Positions 1 through 5,994 of a stretch of 6,313 bases of DNA are shown piece by piece. Under the pieces are notes generated by a model. That model was given only the letters and a program-made list of their open reading frames with translations. It did not search any database and was not told the DNA's origin. The position numbers and the translations under genes were made by a program. Numbering within the stretch: position 1 is the first letter of the stretch; each line of letters starts with the position of its first letter. This stretch comes from Pelotomaculum sp. UBA3103 (lineage in GTDB: Bacteria > Bacillota > Desulfotomaculia > Desulfotomaculales > Pelotomaculaceae). The stretch spans positions 1 through 6,313 of the forward strand of contig DFAP01000020.1 of NCBI GenBank assembly GCA_002365855.1, given 5' to 3'.

Positions 1-10
1 CCTCCGACCC

Positions 11-64
11 TACCCCCTGTGCTAAACTACCCCCTGTGCTAAACTACTACCCCCTGTGCTAAAC
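11..64. repeat. Three near-tandem copies of a 17-bp repeat
   Basis: The unit TACCCCCTGTGCTAAAC occurs at 11-27, 28-44 and 48-64. The copies are identical; the first two are contiguous and the third follows a 3-base TAC. The array ends 4 bases before the AAGGAG ribosome binding site of the helicase gene, so it lies in the leader or promoter. Read on the minus strand, each unit contains GCACAGGGGG, which also occurs in the REP-like palindrome at 1335-1383. The array is therefore probably derived from the same repeat family. It may continue left of the window. Its function is unknown. Confidence 0.85.
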
Positions 65-79
65 TTAAAAGGAGAAAAT

Positions 80-1312
80 ATGTCATTTGATAAACTAAAT
101 CTCATTTTGCCTATTCGGGAGGCGTTAAAGACAGAAGGATATACCATACCCACTCTCATACAGGAACAGGCTATTCCGCCCTTACTTAGAGGAAAAGACT
201 TGATTGGGTGTGCTCAGACGGGTACCGGGAAGACAGCCGCGTTTGCCATTCCTATACTGCAAATAATTTCTAAAGAACAAAGGAGTTTGAAGGCTCCGAA
301 AACGATTAAGGCTTTAATAATAACTCCAACGCGAGAATTAGCTGTTCAAATCGGAGAAAGTTTTACGGCTTATGGTCAATATTTAGGTCTTAAGAATTGT
401 GTTATTTTTGGCGGTGTGTCACAAAAACCACAGACGGATGCATTAACAGCAGGGGTAGACATTCTGATTGCAACTCCGGGCAGATTGCTTGACCTGGTAA
501 ACCAGAAATATATAAACCTTCGGCATGTAAAGTTCTTTGTGCTTGATGAGGCAGACCGGATGCTTGATATGGGATTTATAAACGACGTAAAAAAAATCAT
601 ATCGCATTTGCCTAAATTAAGGCAAACGATGTTGTTTTCTGCAACCATGCCACCGGAGATTTCAAAATTGGTAAATTCGATTACAATAGATCCTGTAAGA
701 GTGGCAGTTACTCCCATTTCATCTACCGTTGATATTATTGAACAAGCAGTATATTATGTCGAGAAAAAAGACAAGAAATTACTACTTATTCACTTGTTGA
801 AAAACAAAGCCATTACCTCTGCACTGGTGTTTTCAAGAACAAAGCATGGAGCTAATAAAATCATAAAAGACCTTGCCAAAGCAGAAGTACAGGCGGAAGC
901 TATTCATGGTGATAAATCACAGGGGGCTCGACAACGAGCCTTGAATAATTTCAAGGCCAAAAAGACCAGGGTCTTGGTAGCGACAGACATAGCTGCAAGA
1001 GGTATAGATGTGGAAGAATTGTCACATGTCATTAATTTTGACTTACCAAATATACCGGAAACATACGTTCATCGGATTGGACGTACTGGAAGAGCTGGAC
1101 TTGGAGGAGTTGCACTTTCTTTTTGTGATACGTATGAAAAGCCATATTTGAAAGATATTCAAAAACTCATAGCCAAGTCGATACCTGTTATCGAAGATCA
1201 TCTCTATCCCTTAACTACAATAGAACCGGCAGAAAATAAGCTTAAAACAAAGAAAGCTCCTGTCGGAAAATCCGGTCCAATTGGTTATTTCAGGAGAAGG
1301 ATGAAACATTAG
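80..1312 (+). CDS. rhlE: DEAD-box ATP-dependent RNA helicase, RhlE-like
   Basis: This cytoplasmic helicase would unwind short RNA duplexes using ATP, typically in ribosome assembly, RNA decay or cold adaptation. The protein is 410 residues and all family motifs are visible: the Q motif (F3, Q28), motif I AQTGTGKT (45-52), PTREL (83-87), TPGR (132-135), DEAD (156-159), SAT (187-189), VFSRT (250-254), ATDIAARGID (301-310) and HRIGRTGR (331-338). A short basic tail (about 390-410) lacks the long RGG or RNA-binding extension of some relatives. I chose the ATG at 80 because AAGGAG (69-74) sits 5 bases before it. An in-frame GTG at 56 lies inside the upstream repeat and has no such site. The gene stands alone and converges with the transporter operon. 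The helicase fold is certain; the assignment to RhlE rather than another DEAD-box subgroup is likely but not proven. Confidence 0.93.
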   Translation: MSFDKLNLILPIREALKTEGYTIPTLIQEQAIPPLLRGKDLIGCAQTGTGKTAAFAIPILQIISKEQRSLKAPKTIKALIITPTRELAVQIGESFTAYGQYLGLKNCVIFGGVSQKPQTDALTAGVDILIATPGRLLDLVNQKYINLRHVKFFVLDEADRMLDMGFINDVKKIISHLPKLRQTMLFSATMPPEISKLVNSITIDPVRVAVTPISSTVDIIEQAVYYVEKKDKKLLLIHLLKNKAITSALVFSRTKHGANKIIKDLAKAEVQAEAIHGDKSQGARQRALNNFKAKKTRVLVATDIAARGIDVEELSHVINFDLPNIPETYVHRIGRTGRAGLGGVALSFCDTYEKPYLKDIQKLIAKSIPVIEDHLYPLTTIEPAENKLKTKKAPVGKSGPIGYFRRRMKH

Positions 1313-1334
1313 TTAGTGGGGTTTTGGCGACCGC

Positions 1335-1383
1335 ACAAGAGAACCGTCCCCCTGTGCCCTGACAGGTGACGGTTCTCTCTTGT
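1335..1383. repeat. REP-like imperfect palindrome in convergent intergenic gap
   Basis: The left arm ACAAGAGAACCGTC (1335-1348) pairs with the right arm GACGGTTCTCTCTTGT (1368-1383) except for a 2-base bulge. An inner stem CCTGT (1351-1355) / ACAGG (1362-1366) closes a 6-base loop. I recognise the AGAACCGTCCCC core from memory as a dispersed intergenic repeat of Desulfotomaculum-like Firmicutes, possibly of the type mobilised by REP-associated Y1 transposases; no such transposase is in the window. The element lies between the 3' ends of two convergent genes and may protect transcript ends. No T-tract follows it on either strand, so it is not a classical intrinsic terminator. Confidence 0.75.
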
Positions 1384-1430
1384 CGAACGCTTGCCTGAGG
1401 TTTATTGCTTTTTGGGGCATAAGTAACAAG

Positions 1431-2120
1431 TTAAGAGACTGAACTCTTGATATTGTAGCTGGCCTTGATAATGTCGAAAGCATCATCGGCGGAATTTATT
1501 TCAGTTATCTTGCCTTTTACCATAGCGTAAAAATTATCTCCTAAGAGGCTTGCTTCCCAGGGGTCGTGGGTAACATACAGAGTGGGTATACCCATATCCT
1601 TTAGTACCTTTTTAAACTCGGGAAGCAGTTTTTCCTTGACGGCAACGTCGATGTCACTCAATGGTTCGTCTAATAACATCACCTTGGGCTGTGAGGCGAG
1701 CGACCTGACCAGAGATACCCTGCTCTTAAAACCACCACTCAAAGTACGTGGTTTTTTGGTTAATATATCTTTCAGACCAAGCATTTCCACATACCTGTCA
1801 AGTATTTTTTCAGAACCTCTCCCGTTTTTCAGACAGTATCTCATGTTTTCCAGAGCTGTCAGGTGGTTGAAAAGGGCAGGGTGCTGGGGCACATAACCAA
1901 TTTTTCTTTCCTCTGGGTCCAAAGCTGTAATGTCCTGCCTGTCAATATACACTGTGCCGGAATCTGGTTCCACTATACCGGCAACTACCTTAAGCAAAGT
2001 GGATTTACCACTGCCGTTTAAGCCGATGATGACACTTATTTTTGGGCCCATATCCAGTGAAACCTGATTTAATACCGGTTGGTTGTTATATTGTTTGCAT
2101 AACTTATCAATTTTTAGCAT
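1431..2120 (-). CDS. ABC transporter ATP-binding protein, molybdate/tungstate type
   Basis: This 229-residue cytoplasmic ATPase would power the permease encoded just upstream. Walker A is GLNGSGKST (33-41), the Q-loop glutamine is Q79 in YVPQHP, the signature is LSGGF (127-131), Walker B is VMLLDEP (147-153) with catalytic E152, and the switch histidine is H185. The usual LSGGQ glutamine is phenylalanine here. The C-terminal TOBE/Mop oxyanion-sensing domain of full-length ModC (about 350 residues) is absent, so the protein cannot sense molybdate by that route. The ATG at 2120 overlaps the permease end by 14 bases and is preceded by AAGGAG at 8 bases spacing, which suggests translational coupling. 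It is the last gene of the operon. The ATPase call is certain; the substrate is inferred from the neighbouring genes. Confidence 0.9.
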   Translation of the reverse strand: MLKIDKLCKQYNNQPVLNQVSLDMGPKISVIIGLNGSGKSTLLKVVAGIVEPDSGTVYIDRQDITALDPEERKIGYVPQHPALFNHLTALENMRYCLKNGRGSEKILDRYVEMLGLKDILTKKPRTLSGGFKSRVSLVRSLASQPKVMLLDEPLSDIDVAVKEKLLPEFKKVLKDMGIPTLYVTHDPWEASLLGDNFYAMVKGKITEINSADDAFDIIKASYNIKSSVS

Positions 2121-2880
2121 AACGCAGTCTCCTTAAACCCAGGATGGATACTGTCAGCAGTGAAAGCACAACGCAAAAAGCACTAGCCGTTACTGCCATT
2201 TCCAGTTCCCCCTCTTCTACTTTGGTGAATACGTAGGAAGCCAATACCTGGGTTTTCCCCGGCACGTTTCCGCCGAACATGATCACCGCGGCAAACTCGC
2301 TTAAGGAGCGTGAAAATGCCAGGACGAACCCGGAAAACAGCGCTTCTCCCAGGTTGGGTAAAGCGATTCTTAAATAGGCCTTTGTAGGTGTATCCCCCAG
2401 AGTCCTGGCCACATCAATGACTTCTTTTTCTATTTTTTCCACACCGGAGGCCAGGGTACGGGCTGCCAGTGGGTAGGAAACAAAAAACATGGCCAAGATC
2501 ACGGCAATGATGGTAAAAGCCAGACCGGTATTGCCAACAAAGCCAAAAGCATTTCTCCCGAATGCCAAAAGCAGGGCCAAGCCGGCAACCGTATGGGGAA
2601 GGGCGATGGGCAGATCGTTCATAAGATTGGCAATTTTATAAATAAAAGTATTCTTTTGAAACAGATGAAGGTAACCAAACCCGATCGCCAGAAGCAATCC
2701 CATGGCGGCAGCGAATGCTGCCGCCACAATGGTGTTTTTGACACTATCCCAGAAAAATGGATCAACCAGAGTTCGCGCAATACCATTTGATTCCAGGCGG
2801 AAGAGTAAAGCAACCAGGGGATATATGACCAAAAGCAAAAATAACGGTGTAAATATAACTGCAATTATATTTCTACTCAT
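2107..2880 (-). CDS. modB: Molybdate/tungstate-type ABC transporter permease, ModB-like
   Basis: This 257-residue inner-membrane protein would form the translocation channel for an oxyanion. Hydrophobic segments are visible near residues 5-27, 47-70, 91-107, 119-140, 178-200 and 230-252. The cytoplasmic EAA loop that docks onto the ATPase spans about 153-175 (VARTLGD...IALP). The following SRSLSEFAAVIMFGG and NVPGKTQ segments are typical of ModB/WtpB and the related sulfate permeases. I placed the start at the ATG at 2880, not the in-frame ATG at 2910. At 2880 a GGAG lies 5 bases upstream and the overlap with the binding-protein gene is only 8 bases, matching the coupled style of the next gene. 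Molybdate versus tungstate cannot be told from the sequence. Confidence 0.88.
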   Translation of the reverse strand: MSRNIIAVIFTPLFLLLVIYPLVALLFRLESNGIARTLVDPFFWDSVKNTIVAAAFAAAMGLLLAIGFGYLHLFQKNTFIYKIANLMNDLPIALPHTVAGLALLLAFGRNAFGFVGNTGLAFTIIAVILAMFFVSYPLAARTLASGVEKIEKEVIDVARTLGDTPTKAYLRIALPNLGEALFSGFVLAFSRSLSEFAAVIMFGGNVPGKTQVLASYVFTKVEEGELEMAVTASAFCVVLSLLTVSILGLRRLRYAKN

Positions 2881-3646
2881 ATACACTCCAGCCGTACTTG
2901 GTGAATTCATCAGTATTTTTAAGGGCGAAATTCATAAACTCCCGGGCCAGCTTCTCATTGCCGCCCTTTATAATTGCTGCGCCAAAGATTATTTCTCCGG
3001 TAAATTTATCGTCAATAACTTCGACCACTTCCAGGTCGTTACCCTTTGCTACGCTTGAATAAATTAGCCCGGCGTCCAACTCGTCAGTTTTTACCATTAT
3101 GGCTAACTGGTTGACCGTGGAAGGCCTTGCTTTCAGGGTTCCAGCAGCTGTTATATTGTCCCAAAGCTCAAGTTCTTTTAATGCTTTTTCTGCATAAGCT
3201 CCGACAGGAGCATTTGTATCACACACTCCCAAAACAACGCCTTTATTAGCCAGATCATTTACAGACTTCACTTTTTCTCGGCCTTTTACTGAGACTACCA
3301 AAACTTCGTTATCCTTTAAAAACTTTTTACCCTCGAGCAGTTTTTGGTCGGTCTCAAGTTTTTCAATATATAGCCAGTCAGCACTGTAATAAAGGTCGCA
3401 GGGCTGTCCCTCTTTTATCTGCGCGTAAAGTCCCCCTGAAGGGCCGTAGTTCGGTATTACGTCATTACCTGTTTCCTGCTTGAATTTTTCAACTACAACA
3501 TCCATAGGCTTTTTCAAGCCGGCAGCTACATAAAGATTTAATTCCCCTTTTTCTGCTGTCTGGCTGCCGCCGCAGCCGGATGAAATAACGGCCAGGCCGG
3601 CAAATAAACTGATTATGACCACGAGACTCAATATTTTTCTTTTCAT
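2873..3646 (-). CDS. modA: Molybdate/tungstate-binding lipoprotein, ModA family
   Basis: This 257-residue protein is the extracellular receptor of the transporter. It has a basic, hydrophobic signal sequence (1-24) and a lipobox-like SSGC with the lipidated cysteine at C25, as expected for a Gram-positive membrane-anchored binding protein. The mature part starts with LNLYVAAGLKKPMD and continues with GPSGGLYAQIKEGQPCDLYYSAD, the order seen in the ModA/SBP_bac_11 fold. Later DTNAPVGAYAEKAL and ELDAGLIYSS match the regions of that fold that line the oxyanion site. The ATG at 3646 has a GGGGGAG site 7 bases upstream. It is the first gene of the operon, below the riboswitch and terminator. The oxyanion family is well supported. 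Specificity for molybdate, tungstate or, less likely, another oxyanion is open. Confidence 0.88.
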   Translation of the reverse strand: MKRKILSLVVIISLFAGLAVISSGCGGSQTAEKGELNLYVAAGLKKPMDVVVEKFKQETGNDVIPNYGPSGGLYAQIKEGQPCDLYYSADWLYIEKLETDQKLLEGKKFLKDNEVLVVSVKGREKVKSVNDLANKGVVLGVCDTNAPVGAYAEKALKELELWDNITAAGTLKARPSTVNQLAIMVKTDELDAGLIYSSVAKGNDLEVVEVIDDKFTGEIIFGAAIIKGGNEKLAREFMNFALKNTDEFTKYGWSVYE

Positions 3647-3733
3647 TTTTGTTCTCCCCCTTTAACAATGAATCATTTTTAATTTAGACATGAGAAAATA
3701 GATATTTATATAGAAACACAATAAAATTAATAT

Positions 3734-3743
3734 ATCACCTCCT
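3734..3743 (-). promoter_or_regulatory. Orphan perfect Shine-Dalgarno sequence in the operon leader
   Basis: On the minus strand this reads AGGAGGTGAT, a 10-base perfect complement of the 16S rRNA 3' tail. It lies 87 bases upstream of the modA start, far too distant to serve it, and modA has its own site. No ATG or GTG follows at normal spacing in frame. The downstream frame with ATA/ATT/TTG codons runs to a stop at 3662-3664, encoding a hydrophobic stretch of about 20 residues. It could initiate a small leader peptide from a rare start codon (TTG at 3721) or act as a ribosome standby site. Confidence 0.4.
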
Positions 3744-3810
3744 AATAAATAGAATCCGGAACAAAAAACATCAATTGCACCCGGCGCTTCTTGATGGCAG
3801 GGACCTAAGC

Positions 3811-3852
3811 AAAAAAAAATCCCTTCGATTCGCGCAAACGAAAACGAAGGAA
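3811..3852 (-). terminator. Intrinsic terminator of the riboswitch leader
   Basis: On the minus-strand transcript the 5' arm UUCCUUCG (3852-3845) pairs with CGAAGGGA (3827-3820). An inner stem UUCG/CGAA (3842-3839 with 3832-3829) encloses a 6-base loop. Nine U residues (3819-3811) follow at once. The terminator lies between the aptamer and modA, about 165 bases before the start codon, so it must be regulated or it would silence the operon. Its 5' arm overlaps by four bases an alternative hairpin at 3849-3864, the expected terminator/antiterminator arrangement. Confidence 0.85.
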
Positions 3853-3864
3853 GAATCCTCTTCC
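3849..3864 (-). promoter_or_regulatory. Candidate antiterminator hairpin
   Basis: On the minus-strand transcript GGAAGA pairs perfectly with UCUUCC around a GGAU loop. The 3' arm uses bases 3849-3852, which are also the outer four bases of the terminator's 5' arm, so the two hairpins cannot fully form together. It lies directly 3' of the aptamer and is the likely expression platform. How ligand binding shifts the balance is inference. Confidence 0.5.
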
Positions 3865-3867
3865 ACG

Positions 3868-3965
3868 CGTTCCTTTCCGCATTGGGAGGCATACGGGTTT
3901 CCCTGTATACCCTATCGGTTCAAGTGCCATGACATAAGTGTCGGCAGGCTACTAAACTCGGAACG
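3868..3965 (-). promoter_or_regulatory. Candidate Moco/Tuco riboswitch aptamer (Moco RNA motif)
   Basis: The transcript is closed by CGUUCC (3965-3960) pairing with GGAACG (3873-3868). Inside are a hairpin with AGU/ACU, GCC/GGC and GACA/UGUC steps (3953-3923) and a second arm GGUAUACAGGG / CCCGUAUGCC (3911-3888). Next come a CCUCCC box (3889-3884) and GCGGAAAGGAACGC (3880-3867). The combination of UCCGAG near the 5' end, GCCUCCC and GGAAAGGA matches my recollection of the Moco RNA motif, which in other bacteria precedes molybdate and tungstate transport and cofactor biosynthesis genes. The gene context and the adjacent terminator agree. I could not run a covariance model, so the class is probable; a structured regulatory leader is nearly certain. 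Confidence 0.72.
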
Positions 3966-4042
3966 TATTTTTTAATTGACGTACGTTCATAATTCTACTC
4001 GATGAACTTTTTTCCTTCCTATATTTAAAAAAGTACGACATT

Positions 4043-4071
4043 TTTTAATTGTTTAGCGTACTGTATGTCAA
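4043..4071 (-). promoter_or_regulatory. Candidate sigma-A promoter for the transporter operon
   Basis: On the minus strand a perfect -35 TTGACA (4071-4066) is separated by 17 bases from TTAAAA (4048-4043), a weak -10. A transcript starting near 4035 would contain the whole aptamer. The -35 and the spacing are good and the -10 is poor, so the assignment is tentative. It lies about 60 bases from the inverted repeat of the IS1111-type element, so the insertion left the promoter intact. Confidence 0.4.
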
Positions 4072-4133
4072 TGACTTTTCTTAAAAAAAGACAAAACTTT
4101 ATCACTCTGTCATATACCATATATTAACAGCAA

Positions 4134-4146
4134 CTTGCAGGGAAAC
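4134..4146 (+). repeat. Subterminal inverted repeat of IS1111-type element, transposase 3' side
   Basis: CTTGCAGGGAAAC is the exact reverse complement of 5995-6007. It marks the end of the element downstream of the transposase, facing the transporter promoter. Confidence 0.85.
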
Positions 4147-4530
4147 ACATGTTCTCACAAGCCAGAGTGAATCCGTTATAAGAAGCCTTAAAGGGACCCT
4201 CGCTTTACAAGCCTGTATTGATGCAACCTGGCGTAAATACGGTATATTAACCAACGTACCTGTCCGCATTTGCAGGACGAGGGGTAATCACGCTAAACAA
4301 CGAGGTTATGGTTATCCTCCAGGAAAATCCCGATATCCCCTCGGCTCCTGTTGCGGTTTCCTCCGGTTAGAGGAAATTTTTAGGGATATTTTTTACTTGG
4401 ATATGGATATGCCGCAATTGTGGACTTGTGGACGGCAGGCTGCCCACAGGGTCCACAATCTCTTGGAAAACCCTTCGGGTTTACCACATATCCACATCCA
4501 CGGCGGTATTTCTAAGTAACCATAACAATA
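4147..4530 (-). ncRNA. Structured 3' non-coding region of the IS element, candidate bridge RNA (seekRNA)
   Basis: No convincing gene lies here. Read on the transposase strand, the region folds into several strong elements. Stem A has 14 continuous pairs (4500-4487 with 4411-4398) including one G-U. It encloses hairpin B, AAACCC/GGGUUU around GAA (4482-4468), and hairpin C, AUUGUGGAC/GUCCACAAU (4459-4451 with 4425-4417), extended by UGUGG/CCACA. Downstream, AUAUCCC/GGGAUAU (4389-4383 with 4339-4333) encloses UUUCCUC/GAGGAAA (4376-4357), leaving an internal loop with sides of about 6 and 18 bases. A small GUCC/GGAC hairpin lies at 4278-4262. IS110/IS1111 elements encode an RNA whose internal loops guide target and donor recognition, and in IS1111 it lies 3' of the transposase as here. 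The precise RNA ends, and which loops bind target and donor, cannot be read from this one copy. Confidence 0.6.
4418..4433 (+). repeat. Tandem duplication of an 8-mer inside the candidate bridge RNA
   Basis: TTGTGGAC occurs twice without a gap (4418-4425, 4426-4433). Either copy can pair with GTCCACAA at 4451-4458, so hairpin C can form in two registers. The duplication may reflect slippage or provide alternative folds. Confidence 0.7.
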
Positions 4531-5958
4531 TCAACAAACTGCCTTTTGATTTACCTTTATCAAGCTATTTAACGTTTCTAATGCTATCCTCCGGTGTCCA
4601 TCATCGGCGATTTTTTCAAGGAAGTCCTTGGACGGAAGGTTGCCATCCCAGGTCGGTGGTTGAAAAAGACATCCTTGTCTGAGCATGGCAAATGCCACTT
4701 TAACAAACTTGTTGCCCACAGCGATCCTAATCTGCCCGGAGCGTTTGCCGTTTTCCTTGAGACGTTTGGCAAAAGCTGCAAAATAAGGATTAGTTCTATG
4801 GGCCAGGTTGTAGCCGATACTGTAGATAACTGTTCTCAGGCGGGAATTACCTTGTTTACTGATTTTACCGTAAAAAGCCATCCCGCCTCCTGTCTGGCTT
4901 ACCATTGAATTTGTACCGGCTTTCTTGATGATCTGGCCGGCGTTGCTATACTGACTGACCGGTCCCACTTCCGCCGTGAATTCGGCTGCGGTGGTAACCC
5001 CGACCTCCGGCACCGAGAGTAGCAAAACCCCGGGGGTCTGGACCAAAAGTTCTTCAACCTTATATTCAAGAACTTCTATCTTTTCGTTAGCCCTATTTAA
5101 ATCATCTAGCTTCATTTGGAGCTGTAGGAGTTCTATTTCAAGGTCGGCGGGGTTTTTAGCAATAGCACCGGTAGCGGCATGCAATAACATCTCAATAGTA
5201 GAGGCTCTTAATTTCAGATTCTGTTCTTTAGAGAGAATACGCAATCCCTTTGGTCCCAGGGCCAATACCTGGTGCGGTAATGGGTAGTGGCGCATAAAGT
5301 GGCAGGACGCCTTGCCCCAGAAATCCGAGAATATCGGTTTCACTTTTGGTTTTCCATTTACGATTGTAGGAATCCCTTGGAACTCACGCCAGATAACATC
5401 CATAAGGCAGCGGATTTCAATCTGAAGTGAGGAGCGCTTATTCACCTCGGACCGGCGTACCCTGCAGGCTGCCAGCAACTTATCATAAATACCCAGGGGC
5501 AACTTGCTTTCTGTGCCTTTATTCTGGATAATTGCTATTGCTATAGCGGCTAAATCAAGGTCATCGGTTTTAGACCAGTTTAATACCGAGGCCCGTTCTT
5601 CAAAGGTAGTGTAAGGGTTGATGATAGTAACATCATAGCCGTGCTTTTCCAGTTCACGGACGATATCCTCGTGGTAATGGCCGGTTGCTTCAATGCCAAC
5701 AAAGACTTTTTTGGCATTGTGTTTTAAAGTGGTTTGCTGAATCTTTTCAACCAACAACTTAATACCGTTCTTATTGACTGAAAAGAAGAAGGAATCTTCA
5801 AGAATGTCACCGAAATAGTTGCAAATGAGGGCTTTTGGGTGGTGCTTTGCCGCATCGATCGGTACGATTACCACCTGATCTAAAGGAATTCCGCGCAGGC
5901 TCTCAATAAACCGGCGCCCCTTAAGCCCTTGAATATGTTGTGATTTTCTTTTCCCCAT
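4531..5958 (-). CDS. IS110-family (IS1111-type) DEDD transposase
   Basis: This 475-residue recombinase would excise and integrate the element as a circular intermediate. The N-terminal RuvC-like DEDD domain shows D35 (PIDAAKHH), E90 (GIEATGHYH), and D132 and D135 in SKTDDLD. A helical, probably coiled-coil segment spans about 270-306. The C-terminal Tnp2 (transposase_20) domain covers about 308-430 with PGVLLLSVPEVG and GKISKQGNSRLR. At the place where I expect the catalytic serine (QSG in many relatives) the sequence is QTGG, giving T356; S354 is close by. I chose the ATG at 5958 because AAAGGAGGT lies 7 bases upstream; the in-frame ATG at 6006 falls in the inverted repeat. No frameshift or stop is visible. 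The protein is somewhat longer than the usual 320-440 residues. Confidence 0.92.
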   Translation of the reverse strand: MGKRKSQHIQGLKGRRFIESLRGIPLDQVVIVPIDAAKHHPKALICNYFGDILEDSFFFSVNKNGIKLLVEKIQQTTLKHNAKKVFVGIEATGHYHEDIVRELEKHGYDVTIINPYTTFEERASVLNWSKTDDLDLAAIAIAIIQNKGTESKLPLGIYDKLLAACRVRRSEVNKRSSLQIEIRCLMDVIWREFQGIPTIVNGKPKVKPIFSDFWGKASCHFMRHYPLPHQVLALGPKGLRILSKEQNLKLRASTIEMLLHAATGAIAKNPADLEIELLQLQMKLDDLNRANEKIEVLEYKVEELLVQTPGVLLLSVPEVGVTTAAEFTAEVGPVSQYSNAGQIIKKAGTNSMVSQTGGGMAFYGKISKQGNSRLRTVIYSIGYNLAHRTNPYFAAFAKRLKENGKRSGQIRIAVGNKFVKVAFAMLRQGCLFQPPTWDGNLPSKDFLEKIADDGHRRIALETLNSLIKVNQKAVC

Positions 5959-5994
5959 GCGACTTACCTCCTTTTTGGGTGGTGACAGATTGAA

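Noticed and set aside
11..64. Short CRISPR-like array
   Set aside because: The 17-bp units are contiguous or separated by 3 bases, with no spacers of the right size and no cas genes.
1335..1383. Bidirectional intrinsic terminator
   Set aside because: The stem is strong but neither strand has a U-tract directly after it; a REP-like element fits better.
2702..3058. Plus-strand 118-codon open frame opposite the permease and binding-protein genes
   Set aside because: It is antisense to two clearly recognised overlapping genes and its peptide looks like no protein family.
3662..3892. 76-codon minus-strand open frame in the operon leader
   Set aside because: It starts inside the aptamer and reads through the terminator, lacks a ribosome binding site at its ATG, and has no recognisable domain; only its last part after the orphan Shine-Dalgarno is worth attention.
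3979..4013. Inverted repeat GTTCAT/ATGAAC (3985-4007) followed by six T on the plus strand, next to the palindrome ACGTACGT (3979-3986)
   Set aside because: As a terminator the stem is only 6 weak pairs with an 11-base loop and no plus-strand gene ends there; an operator role is possible but nothing in the sequence identifies a regulator.
4103..4169. Inverted repeat CACTCTG / CAGAGTG straddling the IS boundary
   Set aside because: Seven bases at this spacing can occur by chance, and one arm lies outside the better-supported 13-bp terminal repeat.
4428..4682. Plus-strand 84-codon open frame across the end of the transposase gene
   Set aside because: It runs antisense to the transposase and through the hairpin region, has no ribosome binding site or family resemblance, and is explained by the overlapping gene and RNA structure.
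5959..5994. Bridge RNA upstream of the transposase, as in the IS110 branch
   Set aside because: Only 36 bases lie between the inverted repeat and the start codon, too few for such an RNA.
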